57,400 nt of DNA from Glomus cerebriforme (Eukaryota > Glomeromycota > Glomeromycetes > Glomerales > Glomeraceae): contig QKYT01000188.1 of the NCBI GenBank assembly GCA_003550305.1, positions 47,635 through 105,034 of the forward strand, read 5' to 3'. The notes beneath the pieces are model-generated. The model was given only the letters and a program-made list of their open reading frames with translations. It searched no databases and had not been told where the DNA came from. Both the position numbers and the translations under genes were made by a program. Of this stretch, positions 49,182 through 57,400 are shown in pieces. The stretch's first letter is position 1. Every line of letters starts with the position of its first letter.

Positions 49182-49725
49182 AAAGAATTATTTACGAATA
49201 TTAGAACTAAATAAAAAGGTTCAAGTTAAAAAAATGGGTCAATAAATGTTACGTTTTTAGATGGATTTAATATCAGCGTTTTTAATATCTGGATTTTTTA
49301 TTTTCATTATTTTTTTTTTTTTTTTGTTTTTTGTTTATATATAGTATATTTTATTGAAATGGTCAAGTTTGTATTTTATTTATACAAATATTAAGCGTTT
49401 TAATAAAGGAATTTTCTTACTTTAAATTGTCTAATTTAATTTTAATTAAAAGACTTGAGGTGGTCAGTCAACTAATTAAATCAAAACTATACTGTATATG
49501 ATATCATTATTATCGAATTTTGTAATAGATCCTTGTTTTGGTTTTAATTAAGGTTATTATATATAAAAAATTTAAAAAATTTTGAAGCATTAAAAATTTT
49601 AAAACTTTTTTATATTTATATTAATGTAATAACTTATTAAAAAGATTTGAAGCAGTATTAGATCTGCAATTGAATTTCTTGGAGTGGAATCTTCTTTGTC
49701 ATATTTCTCTTTGCTCTAATTTATT
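49182..49725. other. 3' flank of sacsin copy 2
   Basis: AATAAA at 49210-49215 lies 29 bp after the stop and is a likely polyadenylation signal. A long T tract follows at about 49309-49325, and TATACTGTATA occurs at 49489-49499. No gene is visible. Confidence 0.55.
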
Positions 49726-50168
49726 TTAATCCATCTGTATAATCTTTTTTGCGATTTTATTTGAGGATAAACAAAGTTTAGATTGCTTTACTGATAATAA
49801 CATGTTGGGATGTGTCTTAAGGTCTAATGTGTTAAAAAGATCCTCTACTATGCTGTTGATGAATGATGATAAAATACTTTCCCTTATTTGGACCTTTAGG
49901 ATAAACATAGTTGTAATAATATGATTAGCTGTTGGAATCTCTTCATCAGATAATTGTTGAACGGAAGACATGAAATTAATTCGTTGCCTATCTTCTTTGC
50001 CTGATGTTATTTCCAAATTAGTATTATTCAGTTTTGTTAATAACTAAAGTATTATCAAGTTTTTTCATATCATTTACAATTTCATGAATGTTTCTTTTTT
50101 TATCATGTTTCTTCACCAACTTTCAAACTTTGCATTTCACGTGCTTTTTTTGTTTTGGCATTTCCCAT
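49726..50168 (-). pseudogene. Minus-strand coding relic of unknown family
   Basis: From an ATG at 50168 (minus strand) the sequence reads MGNAKTKKAREMQSLKVGEE, hits a stop, continues in a second frame as KRNIHEIVNDMKKLDNTLVI, and in a third frame as LEITSGKEDRQRINFMSSVQ, VQIRESILSSFINSIVEDLF and LCLSSNKIAKKIIQMD to a stop at 49726. The composition is that of a soluble mixed helix protein. At least two frameshifts are needed to join the parts, so this is a decayed gene unless introns explain them. I do not recognise the family. Confidence 0.45.
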
Positions 50169-50807
50169 TAAAATATCCGAAATCTTTAAATTTTAATAAC
50201 TTGCGCATTATTAAATTAAAGTAATGCTAAAAACTTAAATGAATATGGGATAACTCTAAGAAACATGAAATACCTTGCGTTTTTCAAAAAACCCTAAAGA
50301 ATTTTTTGTTTATCCAGCTTGAAGGTTTATTTTATTATTTTTGAAATAATAATTTTTTTTTTAAAAAAAAACGAGCTATTCTGTGAAAGTTTGAAATATA
50401 TTTAAAAACTTTAAAGGAAAATAATAAGAATTCTGAGTTATAGAGGTGCGAAAATGCACTAATTTTAATAGGAAATAACATAAAATTAATTTTAACTATA
50501 ATAACAATAGTTTAATATAAAAAAAATTCGATAATAAACTTTTATATGATATCATATATAGTTTTGGTTTAATTAGTTGACTGATCACTCCAACTTTAAG
50601 TCCAAAAAATATGATTATGCTTAACTAGTTTTACTTAAAATATGATATGTTTAGTATTACATCCTTTAGTTCTAATAAAAAAAAAAAAGATTTTTGATTA
50701 GCAAAATTGAAAGAGAAAAGGTATGTAAACTAATTCTCCACCAAATTAGTCAGATTTTCTTCATCAGAGAAGAGAAAACCAGATTTGATCCATCCCATTT
50801 TTTCTAG
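50169..50807. other. Intergenic stretch
   Basis: AT-rich with long A and T runs; no gene recognised. Confidence 0.5.
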
Positions 50808-50993
50808 GCTTCGTTTAAGTTTGCTATACAAGTTGACCAAAATGCTAACCTTTTCCATACAGGTGTTTGGACTCAAGGTTTCATAAGGGTAGTGGTGTTA
50901 TCGGCTTCAGACTCTCAGTTGTTTTACATAGAGGATTTATTACATGGAAATTATAGGGTTTGGGATGATTATATAATCATAGCGGGGGACTAA
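50808..50993 (+). pseudogene. Exon-like coding fragment of unknown family
   Basis: After a TTTTTTCTAG acceptor-like site the frame reads ASFKFAIQVDQNANLFHTGV, WTQGFIRVVVLSASDSQLFY and IEDLLHGNYRVWDDYIIIAG and ends at TAA (50991). Composition and moderate GC content are unlike the flanks and look protein-coding. No start codon or partner exon could be placed, so it may be a transposon-derived or gene fragment. Confidence 0.3.
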
Positions 50994-51640
50994 TTGTAGT
51001 ATAGACAGTTATGGCTAAAACGTCCAAAGGACATAACCTCCAAAGAATGAATAAATTTTTAAATCATGAATAAAGGGCGGGATTGGAGGGAATTTGAAGA
51101 GTAAAGATTCTTTAATTTTAGAATAGTCTTACTACAGATTTCCAAGTGTGGCAGTAGTATAATATTTAGTTTCTGATTGATTAATAAACTAATTATTTCT
51201 ATTATTACACCGCAGTAGTACAAAACTGGTGATAACAATATTAATTTTCTGTTTTACAAGTTTCACTTTATAAATTTAAAAATAAGATATTACTTATTTT
51301 TTTTTTTTTTTTGAGATAATTTATTTATAGAAATTTTGCGGACTTTAGTATATTTAAATTTAATATAAATGTAATAAAATATCTTTGATATTAGGAAAGT
51401 CGCTGTAAGTTAAACGTTATATTGATCTAACATCTTACTTTTGTGATACCATCGTAGGAAGTTAACTGGTTCTTCTTTCAATTATTATGAACCGCATATC
51501 TCTGGAATATGAAAATTACACTAAGACTGAGTAATTATTAAGGCAATCAAGACTGGCGTTGTCCAAAGGTCTAATTTCTCACAGCTTAGCGATTAATATG
51601 TTATATCTTGATAGACATATTAATAAACTATATTTAATGG
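50994..51640. other. Intergenic stretch
   Basis: Somewhat less AT-rich than average to about 51110, then AT-rich with a long T run at 51298-51312. No gene recognised. Confidence 0.5.
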
Positions 51641-51780
51641 ATTTCACCGACAGACGTTTCACCGAAAATCATTTCACCGACAACACGCGGCGTGTCATAT
51701 AATTATATTGGAAGTTACGGGCCGAATGTTTAACTGTCACACCAGTGTTGTCGGTGAAATGATTGTCGGTGAAACGTATG
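51641..51780. mobile_element. Foldback/MITE-like element with 32-bp inverted repeats
   Basis: The arm at 51654-51685 and the reverse complement of 51746-51777 differ at one position or so over 32 bp; each arm contains two copies of TTTCACCGA. A third copy lies just outside the left arm (51642-51650). Next to the left arm sits a perfect small palindrome ACACGCGGCGTGT (51683-51695). The interior is about 60 bp. There is no coding frame and no clear target duplication. If transcribed, it would form a strong hairpin. Confidence 0.75.
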
Positions 51781-51873
51781 TGAATGCGACCCATATTTTA
51801 AAATAGATGTCAATATTTCAATATTTAAAAAGTATTAAAAATTTTTAAGTGAAAAAAAGTACTAGAAGCTATT

Positions 51874-52100
51874 ACAAAATATTCACCAAAATAATTTTGT
51901 GAATTAAATATTCAGTGTTATGAATTTAAAATTACATTCAGGAGATTTAAAATTCTTTTTTATAAACTGGAAAAATTGAAACCCAAAAAAATCACTTACA
52001 TCAATAATTATTAAGACATTTCATTAACTTAGAGAAAAAAAATATGGAAATTATTAATATATATATATATATTATTAAGTATTATTAAATTTGAAAAGGT
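51874..52100 (+). pseudogene. Relic of an F-box gene tail
   Basis: This stretch is similar to the 3' part of the F-box gene at 52551 (about 53768-53995). Shared words include ACAAAATATTCACCAAAA-like starts, AACTGGAAAAAT.GAAA, AAAAAATCACTTAC and AATAATTATTAAGA. Stops and deletions break the frame. It lies in the same orientation 0.45 kb upstream of the intact gene, so it is probably left over from a tandem array. Confidence 0.7.
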
Positions 52101-52550
52101 TGTGTCAAAAATCAGCTATGAGTAAATTTGAATATCGAAAATTTAGATGATTACATTGTAATATCAGCTAATTTTCTAATTCTGGCTTACGAAAAAGGAA
52201 ATTTTCAAAAGTAATTTCGAATACATGGATTTTTGATTTATTAAATTTGTATTTAATGAATGTAATAATGATATAAAAGCAATAATTTGTTCATTAAATT
52301 TTAATATTATAATAAGTAACCCGTAACAGGTAACCCTCGAAACTCAAAAGTATACAATGTAGTCAATGTACAGTAATACCAAAAGTTTGATCGACATTGA
52401 TTTGACCATCTTTTTCGAATCCAAAATATAAATGGTTATCCGAATAAGCTCCGTAAATATTTGTTACTCAATGTAACACAGCAGTAGCTTTTAATATTAA
52501 TATGAAAATGAAACTTTGAACATCAGACATTTTTGAAATAATTAAAAAAA
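52101..52550. other. Upstream region of the second F-box gene
   Basis: AT-rich, no gene. GTAACCCGTAACAGGTAACC near 52317 is a small internal repetition of GTAAC. A-rich leader (AATTAAAAAAA) directly precedes the ATG. Confidence 0.5.
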
Positions 52551-54053
52551 ATGCCTTGTCAACTTCTAGCTGACTGCTTAACTGAAATCTTTGAATATTT
52601 AGATGATGATTATTCCACTTTACATTCTTGTTTGTTGGTAAATCGTCTTTGGTGTGGAATTTCTGTTAGAATTTTATGGAGAAATATTTGGTATCTTAAA
52701 TCCTCCGTTGATTTTCAGCATCGATTTAAAGTGGAATCAGCAATTCTTAGTACATTAATTACTTGTCTTCCCAATGAATCAAAAGAGCTTTTATATAATA
52801 ATGAAATTTTCATTCCAACACCTACTTCTAAATCACCATTATTTAATTATCCAGCATTTTGCAAAGTCCTTCCAATTACCGTGATGTGCCGAACAATTAA
52901 TGTTGCTCTTGATAAAATTCCTATTTCTTCACTAAGTTTAAAGGATAGAAATTGTTTAGTTATGAATGAAGTTATTAAAATGTTTATGAATCAAATTTCT
53001 TCTTTGAAGAGATTAACTTATGAATATAATAAATATTATAACAATCTGCATTGTACAGATTTCACTAGTTTTTCTGAGGCAGGAGATTGCTTAATTGATC
53101 TTTCAGAATTACGTTGTAATTCAAATCTTCCTTCTGAATTTTATTATCAATTGTCTCAAAAATGCCATAATTTACTATCATTTACTCTATATATAAAAAC
53201 TACGAATTTTGACATTGAGTTAAAAAAATTAATTTCTTTACAGAATAATTTAAAGAATTTAAGATTATCAGCTTATTATGAAGTTGATTGGACTGATATC
53301 ATACCTGTATTAACAAAGCACTTTAATACATTAACAAAATTACATATTAATGGAGAATTTGAATTTATACCATTATCATTTGTTGCTTCATTCTCAAATC
53401 TACAAGAAATTAGATTTTTATTCATTGATGGATCAGAATTCGAAGGGTTTGAAACTTTACAATATGTAACTTTTCCGAAATTACAAATTTTAAACATTCC
53501 TTGTCAATGTCCTGAACCTGAATATATGATGAAATTTTTAGAAAACAATGGAAAAAATCTTAAAGAGTTTTATATAAATATGGTAAATAAAAATCTAAAT
53601 TTATCTATAGCTAAATTTTGTTCAAACCTGAAAAATCTTTTTACAATATTTAACATTGATGAATTGGATACATTAAAAATTATATTTAATNATTGTCAAT
53701 ATTTAGAAAGTATTAAAATTTGGTGTGGAGGAGGATTTCTAAGTGAAAGAAAAGTATTAAAAACTGTTGCAAAATATTCACCAAAAAATTTTTGTGAATT
53801 AAAAATATATAATTTAATGAATTCAAAATTACGTCCAAAAGATTTAGAGTCCTTTTGTATAAGCTGGAAAAATCGAAAACCAAAAAGATCACTTTCTTTA
53901 ATAATTATTAAGAATTATTGTATCAGTTTAGAAGAAGACGAAGAAAATATGAAAGTAATTGAAAAATATGAAAGTTTAGGTATTATTAAATTTAATACTA
54001 GGAATCACTTGAAAGAAAAAGATGATGATTTTAAATTCCGGGGATATTACTAG
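52551..54053 (+). CDS. F-box protein with leucine-rich region (500 aa)
   Basis: Single exon starting MPCQLLADCLTEIFEYLDDD, then TLHSCLLVNRLWCGISVRIL and WRNIW: an F-box-like domain in residues 1-48, followed by leucine-rich repeats. It aligns along its length with the gene at 32781, including PTPTSKSPLFNYPAFCKVLP, the block FLENNGKNLKEFY and LSIAKFCSNLKNLF. One base is undetermined at 53691, giving one unknown residue. The last residues (KEKDDDFKFRGYY) have no match in the paralogue, and the stop codon TAG is also the first three bases of a TAGGGTTGG repeat end, so the C-terminus may have been changed by an insertion. Role as SCF substrate adaptor is from family knowledge; target unknown. Confidence 0.9.
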   Translation: MPCQLLADCLTEIFEYLDDDYSTLHSCLLVNRLWCGISVRILWRNIWYLKSSVDFQHRFKVESAILSTLITCLPNESKELLYNNEIFIPTPTSKSPLFNYPAFCKVLPITVMCRTINVALDKIPISSLSLKDRNCLVMNEVIKMFMNQISSLKRLTYEYNKYYNNLHCTDFTSFSEAGDCLIDLSELRCNSNLPSEFYYQLSQKCHNLLSFTLYIKTTNFDIELKKLISLQNNLKNLRLSAYYEVDWTDIIPVLTKHFNTLTKLHINGEFEFIPLSFVASFSNLQEIRFLFIDGSEFEGFETLQYVTFPKLQILNIPCQCPEPEYMMKFLENNGKNLKEFYINMVNKNLNLSIAKFCSNLKNLFTIFNIDELDTLKIIFNXCQYLESIKIWCGGGFLSERKVLKTVAKYSPKNFCELKIYNLMNSKLRPKDLESFCISWKNRKPKRSLSLIIIKNYCISLEEDEENMKVIEKYESLGIIKFNTRNHLKEKDDDFKFRGYY

Positions 54054-54470
54054 GGTTGGATCAGTCCTGACAAAGACAGTCCTGGGACTGGTTTTTATGA
54101 CCTTCAGTCCGTGATTTGAGAACTGGTCCGGACCAGTCCTGATATTATATATTTCTTTAATCCAATAAAATTATGTCACATTTTGTGATCATTAATAATT
54201 CTGTGTCATATTTTGAAGTTTCACTCTCATGTAAAACATTGTAAAATTTAATAATAAATGTTAATTTTAGAATAATACAACAATACAAACTTTATTAAAA
54301 ATAATTATACTTTATATTAAAGGTTTAAACAATATTTAAATTAATTTTATTGTTTAAATAAAGTAATTAAATAATATAGCGGCCTATTTTGTTGATCACA
54401 TGAAGTCAAATGAATTTGACCAAAGAACAGTCTTTAGACCAGTTCAAAGACCATTTTATAATTAGGCTGG
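54051..54470. mobile_element. Candidate hAT-like element or fragment abutting the F-box stop codon
   Basis: The block begins TAGGGTTGGATCAGTCCTG and contains several inverted words of the type CAGTCC / GGACTG (54067-54145), with further AGTC/GACC words near 54430-54460. TAGGG starts and dense sub-terminal inverted words are like the MITE at 31143. A matching right end (CCAACCCTA) was not found, so it is truncated or decayed. Confidence 0.4.
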
Positions 54471-54872
54471 AAGTTTAAAGTTTTTTTACTATACTGTTTA
54501 TATATATGATGTAAAATGGTGAGTGGAATATCATGGAAAAAAAAAACTGCTCCGTAACAAATAGTTATATAAAAAAAATATTCATAGTTCATTGAAAGCC
54601 TACAACACAATTTGCCCAAAGATTTCTTTGCTATACCAAAATCAAACTTTAAATTTAGTTCAAAGAGATAATCTCTGCAGTAGTGGCTGTGACCATTTGT
54701 TGAAATTTGTACTAGCAATAGCATTTTTAAGAAAAAGATTCTGTTAAAAATAAAAGTAAAATTTAGGTCTCAAACATTAACTTTCAATGCCATATATTTA
54801 ATAGCAGAAAATAAAAATATTTTTACCTTGATTTTGGGGTCCAATCTATCACCAAGTTTTTGTTTTTGTTTA
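54471..54872. other. Spacer with a doubtful minus-strand frame
   Basis: A 96-residue minus-strand frame (54724-54434) reads TNGHSHYCRDYLFELNLKFD and FGIAKKSLGKLCCRL. It could be a fragment of a transposase or cellular gene, but another frame of the same strand looks equally coding-like, so nothing is called. Confidence 0.35.
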
Positions 54873-55380
54873 TTAATTGGTTTTTCTTTGAGTTTTCATG
54901 AACTCTTCTATTTTCTTGTGTTCTGGAGAATGAACTTCTTTAACAACAGTAGGAACATCTGTAATATTATTTGGTCTTGAATGAGAAACCATAATAGGTT
55001 TTAATGATCCTGAAGGATGAGTTAAATCAGTAGAAATCTCAGGATTAGAAGTTCATTATCAGTATTGACAAATTCCAATGCTGCATTAGCTTCAACAATT
55101 TTCTTATTAATGGCAGATGGTTGATAAAGAGCAATAGCTGATGGTGAAGAAATAGTTAGTAAAGGATAAATAGTCAAACCATTTCCTACTGTGAATTTTC
55201 CAATAATGTTGTTATTCACTACTATATTATTTGTTCTATCTTTTCTGTTCTTAGTGACTTTTTATCATCTGTTTACTGATTGAGTTATGAAGCTTTGCTT
55301 ATATCCATAAAATAATCTAAATTTCCTTTTTGAAAATTCATTTAATCTCCACTTTTTCCAAATTTTGGTACGTTGGCCAT
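54873..55380 (-). pseudogene. Decayed minus-strand gene of unknown family
   Basis: From an ATG at 55380 the minus strand reads MANVPKFGKSGD then a stop, followed by MNFQKGNLDYFMDISKAS and a stop. Further on it reads NNIIGKFTVGNGLTIYPLLT, SSPSAIALYQPSAINKKIVE and ANAALEFVNTDNE, and, after a one-base frameshift, EISTDLTHPSGSLKPIMVSH, SRPNNITDVPTVVKEVHSPE and HKKIEEFMKTQRKTN to a stop at 54873. The pieces have clear coding character and keep the same order, so one gene of about 160 residues has been broken. It is not recognised. The dispersed repeat at 55465-55560 lies directly upstream in its orientation. Confidence 0.45.
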
Positions 55381-55464
55381 ATCTATCTGTATGGGTGTTG
55401 GTATTATAAGAGCTCATAATAAAGTAATCAATACAATATATATGTGAGAAAATTAAGAAGAAAT

Positions 55465-55560
55465 TCTAATCTAAACCAACCAGCCAGTTAGGAGATACTT
55501 GGTTATTTGACCAGTTTCCTTGCCTGATACGAGGAAGACTTCATGTGCAGTATAAGGGAG
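55465..55560 (-). repeat. Dispersed repeat, copy B (inverted copy of 26202-26300)
   Basis: The reverse complement contains TTCCTCGTATCAGGCAAGGA and GTATCTCCTAACTGGCTGG as in copy A. In this orientation it lies about 85 bp before the ATG of the decayed minus-strand gene. Confidence 0.7.
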
Positions 55561-57240
55561 TTCAAAGAGGATAAAATAAATTTTTGTTGACAATTTCTTG
55601 GTTATCTATTATTAATGATCTGAGGAAAATAAATTCAAAAGTAAAATTTAAAAGAGAATTATGTACATATGGAGAATTAAAAAAAAGGTCTATTAAAAGT
55701 TTATTTTGTGTTTATTATTTTATTAAGACATTTGATCCTGTATCCAAAGAGTTAAAACTTCTAGATCATGGATCAAAAGTTTAATTTAAGTGATTTAGAA
55801 TCTTTCAATTTTTACACAATAAATAAAAAACGATTTTAATCTCGCTAATATAATCTAAATTTTTTGAATTATATCTCATTAAGAATAATAAATAATATTT
55901 CATTATTAACCACTTTAAATTTTAAGAAATTCTGGTCATAGTAAAAGCTAAAAAAGTTCAAGTGGAAGTGAAATAAATATTAGTTGATCATAAGATGGAT
56001 AATTTGACTCAATAGATATTTTATATTGTTTCATTGAAATAAATAATTTTTAATTGATATCTTTTGCTATGTATAAATTTTTTTTTAATAACTAACTCTA
56101 CATATCTTTAATCATCGCAAAGGGATCCTTTTTTAACAATAAAACTTAAAATATTCTTAACCATCCATCCAACATTCATAACATTAAATAATAGTTAAAA
56201 ATTCCTGTATATTTACTCAGTTTCAAAACTGTACATATTGACAATATTTTTTAGAACTTCATCCTCCTCTGTCTTTCATCTACTATATCATACAGCTGGA
56301 TTCATTGTCTTTGTCCAAAATGAAGGTATTGCTGTTTCAGAATGATTCTCAAGACAACTTGCTAAATCAACAGTACAAGCTAATATTTCATCTTTTTCAT
56401 CCATTTACGTGATCCATTAGTTTGTTTATTCTATTGTTTGAAATAATTCACTACTGTATTTAATTCCATTATGATATTTATAATAATACCAACTACATCC
56501 ATAAAGAAATATTAAGAGTCTATTTTTTAATTAGTGAAAAACCTTTACTTCTGTTAGCTATTAAATAACAGAATTGCTAGCAAAAATGTACTGTAAATGG
56601 GTATAAAAACAATAAAAGATTTTTAAAATTTATTCATAACCTTTTTCAAAAAAAAACAATATCATTATTTGACCTCAATATTAAAAAAAAGAATAACCTT
56701 TTCTCGTAAAATAAGTACTTAATGTATATTCAAATCCTATCATAAAATTTTGAATTATTCCTGGATATTGGAGTAATAAACGAAAATTCTACAATCCTGC
56801 AAAAATGATTACAAGATTTTTTCAAATGATGATAGAAATTAATAGGACATTGGTAAATTACATCAAATAATCAAAATAATGGCAGATTAATACTTACATT
56901 GACTCATATTTAATGATTATTAATATCACGATATAACGAAAAAAATTTGGATCAATAACTTTATTATAGTATATTGTAATAAATCTACATGTACAGTACT
57001 TGCATATGACTCATAACTCGAAATATGAATCATTTTGAACTTTTATTATAATAATATAATAACATGCAAAAATTAGTAAATTCACGTAATAATTGTAATA
57101 ATTACACAATATTTTGCATAAGTTACATCATATTTTATCAATGTATTTGAAATTTTAAAAAAAGTATATATATATACCCTATTTCCCAAATAATATCCAT
57201 ATCTGGTTTCTCTCTTGGAATTAATAACTCTTTTAGCGCA
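55561..57240. other. AT-rich intergenic stretch
   Basis: A 66-residue plus-strand frame at 55584-55784 has no recognised relatives and is not called. Elsewhere there are homopolymers and a TGTACAGTAC motif near 56991. No gene or RNA was recognised. Confidence 0.5.
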
Positions 57241-57241
57241 T

Positions 57242-57400
57242 AGGATAGTAATGGAAGTAGGAAAGTAACTGGAACTAGGATAGATAAAACACGCAGAATA
57301 GTAACTGGAAATGGACGCGTAGAAACTGGAAGTAGGATAGTAACGATAGTAACCGGACGCGTAGAATAGTAGTAGAATAGTAACTGGACAAGTAGGATAG
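57242..57400 (+). repeat. Degenerate minisatellite running off the window edge
   Basis: Words AGTAACTGGAA, AGTAGGATAG and GGACGCGTAGAA recur irregularly: GGACGCGTAGAA occurs at about 57313 and 57354, AGTAACTGGA four times. The CG-containing word stands out in this AT-rich DNA. The array continues past the window. Confidence 0.75.

Noticed and set aside
1..57400. CRISPR arrays, bacterial operons, riboswitches or telomeric TTAGGG arrays
   Set aside because: None is visible; introns and gene families show this is a eukaryotic nuclear sequence.

Overview
This window looks like nuclear DNA of an arbuscular mycorrhizal fungus close to Rhizophagus (Glomeromycotina). The basis is very AT-rich intergenic DNA, introns mostly of about 60-120 bp, and a set of expanded families that I know from that genus: F-box/leucine-rich proteins, BTB proteins, TKL kinases with the 'YVDP'-like activation loop, RNA-dependent RNA polymerases and hAT elements. 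Species is an inference; nothing was searched. All exon models below were derived by hand from reading frames, splice signals and comparison of paralogues.

Layout. 1-6.8 kb: repeats, a degenerate minisatellite with a MITE inserted in it, one candidate lineage-specific gene and two decayed fragments. 6.8-16.2 kb: a 12-exon sacsin-like gene (about 2847 aa) with two Bergerat-fold ATPase modules and a C-terminal BTB domain. 16.8-18.8 kb: a dead N-terminal copy of the same gene. 19.4-23.1 kb: a three-exon RNA-dependent RNA polymerase with an N-terminal RRM-like segment and an intact DLDGD site. 23.1-32.8 kb: gene-poor, with decayed coding fragments, hairpins, a 58-residue coiled-coil micro-gene at 29771, a sacsin fragment at 30362 and a textbook 290-bp hAT-type MITE with an 8-bp target duplication at 31143. 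32.8-34.2 kb: F-box protein. 35.6-38.5 kb: a ten-exon receptor-like gene joining signal peptide, kelch repeats, one membrane segment and a kinase. 39.8-49.2 kb: the second complete sacsin-BTB gene (about 2823 aa), with the same 11 introns in the same phases. 49.2-57.4 kb: decayed genes, a near-perfect 32-bp inverted repeat, an F-box tail relic, a second F-box gene and a terminal minisatellite.

How the genes may relate. The strongest candidate for something undescribed is the sacsin-BTB architecture: GHKL-type ATPase/chaperone modules joined to a BTB domain, which in other proteins recruits Cullin-3 ubiquitin ligases. It occurs here as two full copies, one pseudogene and one stray fragment. 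The two full copies have diverged in function-relevant places: copy 1 has lost the nucleotide-binding glycine motif and the N-box aspartate of its second ATPase module, while copy 2 keeps both but has a shortened BTB domain. With two F-box genes, the window carries four potential ubiquitin-ligase adaptors. The RdRP beside several hairpin-forming repeats fits an RNA-silencing setting, but no direct link is shown by the sequence.
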